The notes beneath the pieces were generated by a model. The model did no database searches and was not told the DNA's origin. It was given only the letters and a program-made list of their open reading frames with translations. From the NCBI GenBank assembly GCA_032718475.1, contig JAUCBJ010008574.1, forward strand, positions 1-26,855: 26,855 bases of DNA, read 5' to 3'. The DNA comes from Nemertoderma westbladi (taxonomy: Eukaryota > Xenacoelomorpha > Nemertodermatida > Nemertodermatidae). Below, piece after piece: positions 23,401 to 26,855 of the stretch (positions are counted from its first letter, which is position 1; each line of letters opens with the position of its first letter). Both the position numbers and the translations under genes were made by a program.

Positions 23401-24769
23401 CAGTGGAAAGTGTATTTTTATACGGGGGTGAGACCTGGACACTGACTAAATCACTTGAACAACGAATTGATGGTTGCCACACAAGACTACTAAGGGCAGC
23501 CCTAAACATCAGCTGGAGACAACACATGACAAACACAGAGCTTTATGGTACAATACCACCTGTATCAACCACCTTCCGTGAACGCAGATTAAGATTCAGT
23601 GGGCTCTGCTGGCGAAGTAAAGACGAGGTCATACCAGATCTACTTTGTGGCAACCAACTCATGGAAAGCGTAGTCGTGGACGACCGGCCATAACATATAT
23701 AGATCAACTTGAAAGGGATACTGAACTTGGGAGAAACGAAATTGCGACAACTATGGAGAATCGGGAAGCCTGGAATCCAACATTAGGCTGCCTCAACTTC
23801 ACCATCTCCCTAACAACAACCAGAACCCCAGCCCTCCCAACCGTATCTAATTTTTTTTCAAATTTCAATCATATGCTACGAACCCAGCATAAACCAGCAG
23901 AAACCGGACGGATAGGAAGACGGACAACCGGACGGACAGGAAGACGGACAACAGGACGGACAGGAAGAGTGACAACCGGACATACAGGAAGATGGACAAC
24001 CGGACGGACAGGAAGACGGACAACCGGACGGACAGGAAGACGGACAACCGGACGGACAGGAAAACGAACAACCGGACGGACAGGAAGACAAACAGGATGA
24101 CGGACCACAAGAACGGACAGTAACACGGACAACCGGACGGAAAGGAAGACGGACAACCGGACGGACAGGAAGACGGACAACCGGACGGACAGGAAGACGG
24201 ACAACCGGACGGACAGGAAGAAGGACAACCGGACGGACAGGAAGACGGACAACTGGACGGACAGGAAGGCGGACAACCGGACGGACAGGAAGGCGGACAA
24301 CCGGACGGAAGGGAATACGGACAACATGACGGACATGAAGACGGACAACCGGACGGACAGGAAGACGGACAATCGGACGGACAGGAAGACGAACAACCGG
24401 ACGGACAGGAAGACGGACAACCGGACGGACAGGAAGGCGGACAACCGGACCGACAGGCAGACAGATAGGCAGACGGGCAATCAGATACACTGTTTTTATA
24501 TGTCAACTTTGGAGGTTTATTAATACATTTATGAAATTTACATGACTTTTATAGAGACCTACCGTAGCAATCCTGTGGATTACATGGTTGCGATGTTCTT
24601 GCCCTCTCGCATTCTGAGTTATCGGTTGCTTCACCATGGAGGATGCTGTAAGCCGTTCCTCCGCCACATGGAGCTGGAAACCCTAAGTCATCCACGCATG
24701 ATGCCGATACCAAATCGGGTCGCCCGGTAAACTCGGGTACATATCTCTTTCCGACAATCTCGGTACAAA
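5367..24769 (-). CDS. TSP1-like plus VMO1-type multi-exon gene (seven exons seen, 5' end missing)
   Basis: Seven minus-strand exons join to about 318 codons ending in TGA: 24769-24563, 22562-22426, 9005-8890, 8800-8738, 8440-8285, 7089-6936 and 5492-5367. All junctions have AG acceptors and GT donors, and the phases match throughout (1, 0, 2, 2, 2, 0). The product has one cysteine-rich block resembling a thrombospondin type 1 repeat. Three repeats of the vitelline membrane outer layer protein 1 family follow, each built as Trp and Cys, then a Gly-hydrophobic strand, then an Asp-Asp motif, then hydrophobic residues ending in Cys. VMO1 proteins are secreted beta-prism proteins of egg coats and mucosal surfaces; the role here is inferred only. 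The start codon and signal peptide are upstream or outside the window. Introns have been enlarged by mobile elements, the largest being a 12.4-kb LTR element in the opposite orientation. Transcript data are needed to confirm the model. Confidence 0.78.
5661..5682 (+). repeat. Poly-G tract 1
   Basis: Twenty-two bases of G broken by a single T lie in the intron between exons F and E. On the gene's transcribed strand sense this is poly-C. Confidence 0.95.
6043..6058 (+). repeat. Poly-G tract 2
   Basis: An uninterrupted run of 16 G lies in the same intron as tracts 1 and 3. Confidence 0.95.
6113..6345 (+). repeat. Diverged tandem repeat pair
   Basis: A GAGGTCGCT..GAT.ACGATGAAAC block at about 6117 recurs at about 6281. 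An ATCATTTTGGTGC..AT.TGGT block at about 6173 recurs at about 6306. The two units have different internal lengths, so this is an old duplication with indels. The family is unknown. Confidence 0.5.
6735..6752 (+). repeat. Poly-G tract 3
   Basis: An uninterrupted run of 18 G lies in the same intron, about 690 bp from tract 2. Confidence 0.95.
6936..7089 (-). CDS. Exon E: linker and first half of VMO1 repeat 3
   Basis: The acceptor CTTTGTCTGTTTAG is strong and the donor after GAG is GTGCGT. The exon has 154 bases, one completing the codon from exon D and then 51 codons. After a polar linker with an Asn-Ile-Thr glycosylation sequon come LLWGKWSR, ESC and GSAVCGLE, the Trp and Cys positions and Gly strand of a VMO1 repeat. 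It ends in phase 0 at the same structural point as exon B. Confidence 0.78.
7280..7530 (+). repeat. Left terminal inverted repeat
   Basis: It pairs with 7983-8237 in reverse orientation, for example TAATATCCCATTAGTGGACATTAC here and its complement near 8080-8103. Differences are substitutions and small indels. Confidence 0.8.
7643..7701 (+). ncRNA. Type I hammerhead ribozyme
   Basis: All core elements occur in order. Stem I 5' strand AGCGCTA (7652-7658) is followed by CTGATGA (7659-7665). Stem II GGCC/GGCC (7666-7669 and 7675-7678) closes a TGTTA loop, and GAAA (7679-7682) follows. Stem III is a minimal three-pair helix ACG/CGT with a two-base loop (7682-7689). The predicted cleavage base is A7690, and stem I 3' strand TAGCGCT (7691-7697) pairs perfectly with the 5' strand. 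Stem I continues as AACC/GGTT (7643-7646 and 7698-7701) beyond a five-base bulge TGGAT, where loop contacts usually form. Open stem I and minimal stem III are typical of metazoan hammerheads in Penelope-like elements and retrozymes, which often act as dimers. Activity is inferred. Confidence 0.9.
7983..8237 (-). repeat. Right terminal inverted repeat
   Basis: This is the reverse complement of 7280-7530, ending in CAATTTTGGAA next to a TA dinucleotide. Confidence 0.8.
8285..8440 (-). CDS. Exon D: VMO1 repeat 2
   Basis: The acceptor TAAATTGCAG and donor GTTAGT bound 156 bases, phase 2 at both ends. The exon carries an almost complete repeat: WTEPRMCP, then YPDGFMFRF, then QGWNDDDVGV, then MMMYC. 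These match the VMO1 order of Trp, Cys-Pro, Gly-Phe strand, Asp-Asp and final Cys. Unlike repeats 1 and 3, it has no intron between the Gly strand and the Asp-Asp motif, which suggests intron loss or gain after repeat duplication. Confidence 0.8.
8738..8800 (-). CDS. Exon D1: short linker between VMO1 repeats 1 and 2
   Basis: The acceptor CTTTCTTTAG is good, but the donor (GTAGTG after CATAT) is weaker. The exon is 63 bases, phase 2 at both ends, and open in the required frame for 20 codons, with an acidic run LEDADDLANF. Without the splice the frame would meet TAG immediately, so the donor position is forced. It joins to exon D to give an Ile-Trp-Thr-Glu start of repeat 2. It is the least certain exon because it lacks a family motif. 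Confidence 0.6.
8890..9005 (-). CDS. Exon C: second half of VMO1 repeat 1
   Basis: The acceptor TTGCTTTAG and a GTGAGT donor bound 116 bases (38 codons plus two bases). The segment QGSIQDDMAVTGIRLIC supplies the Asp-Asp motif and terminal Cys of the repeat whose first half is exon B. The fit of phase and motif across 13.4 kb of intron, 12.36 kb of which is the LTR element, is the main support that the two exons belong together. Confidence 0.78.
9302..9714 (+). promoter_or_regulatory. X-box-like motifs in the exon B/C intron
   Basis: GTTACCATAGCAAC at 9701-9714 fits the X-box consensus bound by RFX factors. Near matches are GTTACCATAGCAAT at 9520-9533 and CACCATGGCAAC at 9305-9316. On the far side of the LTR element a TTTACCATAGCAAC copy lies near 22371 and a partial copy near 22220. 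They could be regulatory sites or fragments of a common interspersed repeat; nothing here shows binding. Confidence 0.35.
9713..9717 (+). repeat. Target site duplication ACGGG, left copy
   Basis: ACGGG precedes the TG of the 5' LTR and is repeated at 22082-22086 directly after the CA of the 3' LTR. A 5-bp duplication is usual for BEL/Pao integration. Confidence 0.92.
9957..10619 (+). other. Open frame of 220 codons within the LTR, split by one TAA
   Basis: A frame without ATG runs for about 151 codons from 9957 and meets TAA at 10410-10412. It continues in the same frame from an ATG at 10413 for 68 more codons. The first part is strongly hydrophobic, with about three to four possible membrane segments (for example the IRVAGILIVILISVV stretch). 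A good splice donor, AAG|GTAAGA, sits at 10388/10389, so the first part could serve as an exon. The same arrangement is present in the 3' LTR. The diverged LTR at 41-1310 keeps the second part's frame locally (an MLF.RPY match) but not the first part. It may be chance in AT-rich DNA, and no protein family is recognised. Confidence 0.3.
10658..10676 (+). promoter_or_regulatory. Probable LTR core promoter (TATA box)
   Basis: TATATAGATAGAGCGCC lies about 290 bases before the LTR end and is followed by a block conserved in all three LTRs of the window (GCGCCACGTCCTAAAGGAACTG). The 3' LTR has TATATAAATAG and the old LTR TTTAAATAGATAAAG at this site. Position and conservation suggest the transcription start region, but no start site can be read from sequence. 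Confidence 0.4.
10950..10989 (+). other. Alternating hairpins at the expected primer-binding position
   Basis: Directly after the 5' LTR, AATAAAG (10950-10956), CTTTATTGC (10967-10975) and GCAATAAAG (10981-10989) form mutually exclusive hairpins; the second pair is a perfect 9-bp stem with a 5-base loop. No TGG-starting sequence complementary to a tRNA 3' end is visible in the first 60 bases after the LTR, which is where a primer-binding site is normally found. Confidence 0.5.
11029..11144 (+). repeat. Three tandem units of about 38 bp in the leader
   Basis: Each unit reads roughly TAGGTC.GTAGGCCCAACTGCCAGAACCGGTACT with substitutions. The units lie at about 11029, 11068 and 11106, within the untranslated leader. 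Confidence 0.7.
11314..11884 (+). repeat. Tandem duplication of about 289 bp in the leader
   Basis: Unit 1 starts at 11314 and unit 2 at 11603, both with AATTTGTAGGCTG. A long central part is nearly identical, including AGGAAGTAGGGGCAGCGAATG, a CTGTAAG|GTAAAC splice-donor-like site (about 11428 and 11718) and a TACTACTGGGTTAGAACGC segment. It lies in the 2.26-kb untranslated leader (10951-13208) between the LTR and gag. Leader repeats can relate to packaging or expression, but this is not shown. Confidence 0.85.
12823..13072 (+). repeat. ATACCGGTAT palindrome array in an AT-rich leader segment
   Basis: The 10-bp palindrome ATACCGGTAT occurs at 12823, 12881, 12951 and 13063, with a one-ended variant at 13008. 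Intervals are 58, 70, 57 and 55 bp. The surrounding text shows a higher-order duplication of about 128 bp (GGC.TATTATAT..., then CTAGT.TGTAAT.ATACTTATATATA...). It ends about 140 bp before the gag start. Confidence 0.8.
13209..13703 (+). CDS. First gag frame (164 aa)
   Basis: The ATG at 13209 opens 164 codons rich in Ser, Asp, Glu, Gln and Arg with low hydrophobicity; it looks intrinsically disordered apart from a short amphipathic N-terminal segment. It ends at TAG 13701-13703. The main gag-protease frame is open in a different phase from 13673, so the two overlap by about 30 bases. The second frame has no early ATG of its own. This suggests that both once formed a single gag, now divided by a one-base change, or that a ribosomal shift joins them. 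No classic slippery heptamer is visible in the overlap. The protein itself matches no domain I recognise. Confidence 0.7.
   Translation: MSDTTQSLSDSLLDIVRMTVRQCLKKISDPDPSIEHPRSKSKSPPAVGKAIPTEVVSDPRLVQHRRSIIGTRAQVKRDQEAAVKQQQHPSQEPSFQRPDSSSSSDTDERTPERGVKMVDKVYDERPTYEESTDATFSQEESEVTAEKPHKRDAIDIYLSDYQRL
13673..17584 (+). CDS. Gag-protease polyprotein with deleted pol remnants
   Basis: The frame is open for about 1,300 codons. Numbering from codon 1 at 13715, the order is: a charged Ala/Glu-rich coiled coil (about 20-115); a disordered linker; a DUF1759-like gag segment (about 427-602); three Cys/His knuckles (about 710-776), namely C-x2-C-x3-H-x4-C, C-x2-C-x4-H-x4-C and C-x2-C-x3-H; a retropepsin-like DUF1758 segment with LLDSGST near 885; and the GWYLTGP motif that follows BEL proteases. 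The frame then passes directly to WRYCPKKFNPIDIASRG (about 1080-1096), normally found after RNase H, and to a short pre-integrase piece with YSSWNRL. Reverse transcriptase, RNase H and the integrase DDE core are missing, yet the frame stays open. The last 50 or so residues look out of frame or non-native. It could supply particle and protease functions but not replication. Confidence 0.88.
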   Translation, partial: HLSVRLSTLVGDEELRRRLEGLSPNSEGTKLVLDAIDAEMLAANQAKFDEQLRIARDQEERVKKKRIEDRKIAAVAEAERKVTLAEAKAAAAEAKAAAVAEAEWRAAEETIQLELENIQENQDCINKQLTASNMQMMNRSTPKRQGYTSSEEGDTTDTEGKGNRSRLSRRKRTFHRQKLPDLPPAVRRQLNSTNLGSTEPTDQIIKIERLPTIVDEPEIIRPVFEITPSVIDTPVLPEVTSKFPLHSTKLPVPRRTAQETVQVLDPERNIHNLSPVVPRPPATTLATPASAVEWVDERRRGMDLLLGQMQETVQQFGGTVRESRLELQEVQQNIALEHDKLVNLQKGISPPLVTMCHPVRSEVSHAQGVEPTRIYTASEVETPIVNPIKGNYKPVDNDIPYRPDHNPRNLYTDNSILNGTMAQESFTRQMARTEARQAVKVGEIVKFNGDEMKWLPFNEYYKDNIQNSVLSNGEKLRFLIECLEGSPKSMALKFIGHPDGLRQVWDTLNIRYGNRTNIARYLYAKLMAPRKFLSSGIIEFSDEIQEICRQLDWLGKSHEYQNSMVVGALASTLPKGGVGTRWDKKVLYMMEQQQRDPTMADLMSFLDSEVKLQLIKQSREKTAESKVSEKPVSRRRVTPVCYTDDGESQTSQGEDSGKDTDRSYYVNKMPKDQVSKSKSRPNDRREPVQKTPPTSPKRIQVRKPEERTSVHHIAQVKVSNIKPKCVLCDGPHRLNVCDKFLRKSLEDRREVMWDKRLCYNCLRRGHQRRTCYSDARCAKCGAKHHILLHTEFERNSPSQVSESELHVQFSDVNDTDQSEMEGFYTDEFSDENESCYLINTTAVYRALMYEKDTDSDLTLTTSDQQPSWKAPTPNIGIREFPVVQLRVHGPQKSYIVNALLDSGSTGTFIDKELAEVIFAGQPKFRTKLNMSGIMQVWNSTVTADYYVGALSTPQDELGEHSIRSVKMVAIKNFATTQADLYNWDEDESIQHLSIPRFQTDYPGVQILIGQNAHEALETLEKRPAQPQPLQTYAVRTRVGWYLTGPSRRTLRERLLQDRVCQVSEWEDDTSEGDDPTEGTPHSSDNDNLSSNVDQWRYCPKKFNPIDIASRGATPQELTDTTDRLGEPDFLSKEDEWPPHLTPTEIRPAKGAEKVKPKTRTGGAELFEPGIDLSVLHIARDDAVDLDLPTASGSFMKIRESDWSSGTSDVPQGLSPLLQRATDHYSSWNRLCDAVIYFERCFYRHYSRTKRKPGIVFRMQRLNHPVGRLCLPEGNGGLSGNCGRQDSHPTTTSLILQTSRDSIT
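17585..19240 (+). other. Untranslated stretch between gag-pol remnant and the decayed coding region
   Basis: This stretch is AT-rich to about 18950 and GC-richer from about 19030 to 19195 (with CGTTGTCGTTGTGCGGC and CGGCGACGACAC words). No supported gene is present. The GC-rich patch lies just before the decayed frame and might be its former promoter or leader, which is inference. A diverged repeat pair inside is listed separately. Confidence 0.5.
18135..18415 (+). repeat. Diverged direct repeat, 178-bp spacing
   Basis: AATTCTAGTC.ATTAAGATATCGT begins at 18135 and again at 18313. Each copy runs about 100 bp to a CCCCAG.CA.GTTCT.GAA block. Each copy contains an inverted pair ATATCG...CGATAT, so either could form a small hairpin. 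Confidence 0.6.
19241..20745 (+). pseudogene. Decayed extra coding region before the 3' LTR, function unknown
   Basis: Coding-like sequence with higher GC than its surroundings runs through several phases. 19241-19537 has ATG and a single in-frame TAA (19370). 19540-20060 is open in a second phase, with 144 codons from the ATG at 19626. Around 19886-20152 the first phase is open again. 20149-20745 is open in a third phase apart from TAA at 20323, 20437 and 20503. The middle part is acidic to neutral and soluble-looking; the last part has an Arg/Glu-rich probable coiled coil (about 20506-20610). I see no signal peptide, membrane anchor or cysteine pattern expected of an envelope protein, and no known family. 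It may be a captured gene or an ancient third frame of the element. The breaks imply it is no longer translated whole. Confidence 0.55.
20841..20848 (+). other. Polypurine tract of the BEL element
   Basis: GGGAGCGG lies immediately before the TG of the 3' LTR. The same sequence precedes the old LTR at 33-40, supporting it as the conserved plus-strand primer site. Confidence 0.75.
20849..22081 (+). repeat. 3' LTR (1,233 bp)
   Basis: Collinear with 9718-10950. The four differences I see are C/T in the ATGACGA(C/T)GGC context, C/T in GTTGAA(C/T)GGGAG, A/G in CCCC(A/G)AAACCC, and G/A in TATATA(G/A)ATAG. It carries the same split open frame (21088-21750) and the same splice-donor-like site as the 5' LTR. 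Confidence 0.95.
22082..22086 (+). repeat. Target site duplication ACGGG, right copy
   Basis: It matches 9713-9717 and marks the right boundary of the insertion. Confidence 0.92.
22426..22562 (-). CDS. Exon B: first half of VMO1 repeat 1
   Basis: A strong acceptor (TTTCTTTTTCAG) and an AAG|GTAATT donor bound 137 bases. Two bases complete the Gly codon begun in exon A, and 45 codons follow. The encoded segment includes CEWSEIVMC and YVKGYQLK, the Trp/Cys and Gly-hydrophobic strand of a VMO1 repeat. It ends in phase 0 at the same point of the repeat at which the third repeat is split between exons E and F. Its upstream neighbour intron holds the RTE-like remnant and its downstream intron holds the BEL element. 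Confidence 0.75.
22619..23800 (+). mobile_element. Truncated RTE-like non-LTR retrotransposon
   Basis: Translated pieces in several frames fit an endonuclease-reverse transcriptase of the RTE type. From about 22626 there is an apurinic-like endonuclease segment with TTVICCYSPTNAS. It continues after a shift near 22800 as LVIAGDLNAQIG, and then KGKLWNFQYPNGTKAQLDYI after 22940. It jumps directly to the reverse transcriptase FADDIALL motif at 23072, so most of the transcriptase between endonuclease and motif is deleted. The C-terminal part follows as DFQYLGSWIES, YGGETWTLTK, LDG-like and TRLLRAA motifs (23214-23640). It then shifts to another frame with GRPAITYIDQLERDT (23645-23770). Stops and frameshifts show it is dead. 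It lies in the intron between exons A and B, opposite to the gene. Confidence 0.85.
23214..23693 (+). pseudogene. RTE reverse transcriptase C-terminal fragment
   Basis: This is a 159-codon open frame (not starting with a genuine start) covering the thumb and C-terminal region of the transcriptase, after the FADD motif. YLGSWI, RKAKAW, IWKSDLSR, ESVFLYGGETWTLT and RERRLRFSG are the conserved blocks. The last dozen codons are out of frame with the family, whose sequence continues in the frame at 23645. Confidence 0.85.
23903..24478 (+). repeat. 24-bp minisatellite, about 23 copies
   Basis: The unit is CCGGACGGACAGGAAGACGG plus ACAA, with point variants and a degenerate right edge. Since 24 is a multiple of three, several frames on both strands stay open for about 200 codons. 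These Ser/Pro/Cys or Arg/Thr/Gly repeats are artefacts of the array and not genes. It begins about 100 bp after the end of the RTE-like remnant. Confidence 0.95.
24563..24769 (-). CDS. Exon A: cysteine-rich, TSP1-like block
   Basis: The acceptor TTTTATAG precedes 24769 and the donor GTAGGT follows 24563; both ends are phase 1 and the exon has 68 full codons without a stop. It encodes a spaced cysteine series: SC, then PCGGGTAY, then SEC, QPCNPQDC, ending in YG at the junction. The CGGGT...C...QPCNxQxC pattern is characteristic of thrombospondin type 1 repeats, although the usual Trp-x-x-Trp is not obvious. Such repeats are extracellular and often bind matrix or glycans. The preceding exon was not found. 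Minisatellites lie on both sides of this exon. Confidence 0.7.
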
Positions 24770-24839
24770 CTATAAAATAAAGACATTTCTTTAGTAAATT
24801 TGAAAACAGAGACTTGTTCCTTGTTTATAGTCTATTATA

Positions 24840-24892
24840 ATTAGATTTCAACTCATTTCATCCCATTTCAACTCATTTCATTCATTTCATCT
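24840..24892 (+). repeat. Short TTTCA-rich imperfect repeat
   Basis: Units such as ATTTCAACTC, ATTTCATCCC and ATTTCATTC repeat imperfectly between exon A and the second minisatellite. Confidence 0.7.
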
Positions 24893-24970
24893 AACTTCCG
24901 TATTCAATCAATGTTTTGTTTGTTTGATTGGATTTGAGTGGCTAAATATTTAAAGTTTAAATAATTGGCA

Positions 24971-25153
24971 AATATAACGTCTCTTGTTATCCCAAATGTA
25001 ACGTCTCTTGTTATCCCAAATATAACGTCTCTTGTTATCCCAAATATAACGTATCTTGTTATCCCAAATATAACGTCTCTTGTTATCCCAAATATAACGT
25101 ATCTTGTTATCCCAAATATAACGTATCTTGTTATCCCAAATATAACGTCTCTT
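24971..25153 (+). repeat. 24-bp minisatellite, 7.6 copies
   Basis: The unit AATATAACGTCTCTTGTTATCCCA is repeated with a C/A variant at the GT(C/A)TCTT position in the order C C C A C A A C, and one T-to-G change in unit 2. Open frames across it on both strands are artefacts of its length being divisible by three. No exon could be found upstream of exon A in this region. Confidence 0.95.
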
Positions 25154-25539
25154 CCCTTTTGGAGTTGGGCTTCTATATCGTAGATATGTGGGTGGTTTGG
25201 GTCTACTGTATAATGCCCTTACTAGGTTTTGGTTGGTAATCAAAAATTATAATTTTTGAGTTATAATATATGTGAACGAATTGAAAATGAAATGTTGAGA
25301 ACTCATTAACATTACTGCCATTACATGTCGCTACGTATTGTTAATTATTTACTGGTTTTCTTCAATTATGGCCTATATCCTTTGCAAAGTAAAGTTCAGG
25401 CAGAGTTGAAAGGCTAATGATTGTAACCAAAACAATAATCGATTACAACAAATAGAAAACTACAAAATCCGTAGTATTGGTGCTTATACAAAGTTGGTTG
25501 TATATTAATCTGTCAAGAAGGTTATCAGGCCTATATGGT

Positions 25540-26565
25540 GGCCCTGAGCGGCCAGTTCTGTCAGTTTTGTAATCTTTTTTTTGTTTCCCCAAGTTTTGCA
25601 AACTCGTTCAAACGACTTTACAAAACTCGGCAAAACTGGAGTGGTTTCTATATCAACGGAAATCAAATCAAGTTTGTTGCCATAATTTCGCCAATCAGAC
25701 TGAAGCTGCTGTCTATAACATAGTTGATAACATTTTTTATCGAATAGTTAAACAATACCTAGTTAATTAATATTAATGTGGGAACTTAAAAAAAAAATTC
25801 GACGTAGTACGCCATTGTTTTGAGTTGAACACTTGCATTTGCATTTTATTGTCTCATTATAAGAAAAAACTTGAATGGGTGTTTGTTGTTATATAAACCA
25901 CTCCAGCCAATTAGATTTGTTCCCCGAAGTATTGTAAAGTCATTCGAATGAGTTTGCAAACCTCACCTTAGGGGATAGGGGCTAACACAGGCCCAGGGGG
26001 ACACGGAATTGTAAGGGTAGGATAAACCGGCCAATGAGAGGGACACAGATGGCATCACAGGGTTTGTGTATCGTTTGGTAGGCCACTCATGTAGTTAGGG
26101 CTGTAGTGTATAATGAATGTATTTTCCCTATATTTCCATATACCCGTTTTCACGTGTTCACTAATTCAGTTGGCTATATTGTTAGTGTAGATGTCGCACA
26201 GATTTCACCGTCGTCCGTAGCATTATATTGGTTGTGCTGCAATCTATCTATCTACCGGTATCTATCTAATCTAAGCTGTAATCTATCTACCGGTAAATAT
26301 CAGAAGTTAATAACATAAAGCAATGACATTAAACTCTATTTATTTAACCGGCCATCGGCCCTTCAGTATTTCCCATACATTCAGCAACGCGGCGACGCGT
26401 AGGAACTGCAACATCAATCAACCGATCGGCATCCCACGAGCCAACCAGTAACCCGTAACAACAAAAAACAAACTTTGTTTTTCTGAGTTTTGTAAAGTCG
26501 TTCGAACGAGTTTGTAAAAGTCTGGGTAACATAAAAAAGATTACAAAACTGGCCCGCTCAGGGCC
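25540..26565. mobile_element. Inverted-repeat element of about 1.03 kb
   Basis: The left end GGCCCTGAGCGGCCAG..TTTTGTAATC and the right end, read in reverse complement as GGCCCTGAGCGGGCCAGTTTTGTAATC, match. Homology extends about 90-110 bp inward on both sides to the palindromic motif. No clear target duplication was seen and no transposase is encoded. A 62-codon minus-strand frame (26344-26532) lies inside and resembles no family known to me. It is probably a non-autonomous DNA transposon. Confidence 0.65.
25593..26519. repeat. Three copies of a GTTCGAAC-centred near-palindrome
   Basis: TTTTGCAAACTCGTTCAAAC..CTTTACAAAAC at 25593-25626, TATTGTAAAGTCATTCGAATG..TTTGCAAAC at 25930-25961, and GTTTTGTAAAGTCGTTCGAACGAGTTTGTAAAA at 26487-26519 are versions of one motif that is almost its own reverse complement. 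Two copies lie in the terminal inverted repeats of the element and one lies inside. Confidence 0.7.
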
Positions 26566-26855
26566 TCTTTAGTAGTAGGTTATTATAGAACCATAATTAT
26601 ATAGCTGAAACATTCTAAGTTGTAAAAATTCTGAAAATGATCATACACTGCGGAGTACATTCATTGTTTTTGGTTAATTTAAGATAAATAATTTAAAGTA
26701 GAGAACATGCAATCCCGAAAAAGAAACTGAGAATCGAACTCCATTTTATGAATGGTACAGTTCGCTTGTGTCGTTAACCTGTAATCAGTCTGTACACAAT
26801 ACTGTACAGTATTGCACAGTTGTACTGCACACCGCGGACCGGTGCAGTACAGTTC
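26566..26855. repeat. Non-coding end of window with strong palindromes
   Basis: No gene is seen. CAATACTGTACAGTATTG at 26797-26814 is a perfect 18-bp palindrome. GTACTGCAC (26822-26830) and GTGCAGTAC (26842-26850) form a 9-bp stem around an 11-base GC-rich spacer. They may belong to a repeat that continues past the right edge. Confidence 0.7.

Noticed and set aside
23865-24506. Minus-strand frames of about 200 codons rich in Ser, Pro and Cys or in Arg, Leu, Pro and Val
   Set aside because: They are open in several phases because the 24-bp tandem unit is divisible by three; they are a by-product of the minisatellite.
24950-25243. Repetitive frames on both strands
   Set aside because: Same reason: a second 24-bp array keeps the frames open; no other coding evidence exists.
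26700-26790. tRNA-like T-arm (GAGTTCGATTCTC on the minus strand), possibly a SINE head
   Set aside because: No A box, acceptor stem or cloverleaf could be found; a short chance match is more likely.
1-26855. CRISPR arrays, bacterial operons or toxin systems
   Set aside because: Repeats here are contiguous minisatellites without unique spacers, and the genome is clearly animal with introns and LTR and RTE retroelements.

Overview
The window looks like nuclear DNA of an invertebrate animal, probably marine. It is AT-rich, has spliced genes with small exons, carries several classes of animal transposon, and is rich in TAGGCCTA- and TACCGGTA-type words. No bacterial-type operons, rRNA or tRNA genes were found. 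Most open reading frames are chance or transposon-derived.

The one host gene I can assemble lies on the minus strand. Seven exons (24769-24563, 22562-22426, 9005-8890, 8800-8738, 8440-8285, 7089-6936, 5492-5367) join with matching splice phases into about 318 codons ending in a stop, followed by an AATAAA signal. The product has a cysteine-rich block resembling a thrombospondin type 1 repeat, then three repeats of the vitelline membrane outer layer protein 1 (VMO1/VOMI) type. The first exon or exons, with any signal peptide, lie beyond the window or were not found.

Most of this gene's introns have been filled by mobile DNA. (a) Intron 6936/5492 holds three long poly-G tracts. (b) Intron 8285/7089 is almost entirely a 958-bp element with about 250-bp terminal inverted repeats and TA target duplications, and its core carries a near-perfect type I hammerhead ribozyme. 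(c) Intron 22426/9005 holds a 12.36-kb BEL/Pao-type LTR retrotransposon (9718-22081) with two 1,233-bp LTRs differing at only four positions by eye and an ACGGG target duplication. (d) Intron 24563/22562 holds a deleted RTE-like non-LTR retrotransposon followed by a 24-bp minisatellite. Upstream of the first visible exon lie a second 24-bp minisatellite and another inverted-repeat element (25540-26565).

The LTR element is a deletion derivative. From 5' to 3' it has a 2.26-kb leader with tandem repeats, a short first gag frame, a long gag-protease frame with coiled coil, DUF1759-like region, CCHC knuckles and DSG protease, and then remnants of the linker between RNase H and integrase. Reverse transcriptase, RNase H and the integrase core are missing. 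A decayed extra coding region of about 1.5 kb (19241-20745), which I cannot identify, lies before the 3' LTR. Since the copy is young but lacks replication enzymes, it was probably moved in trans by a complete relative. The first 1,310 bases are the end of an older, diverged relative. The rest of 1311-5366 is gene-poor, AT-rich DNA.
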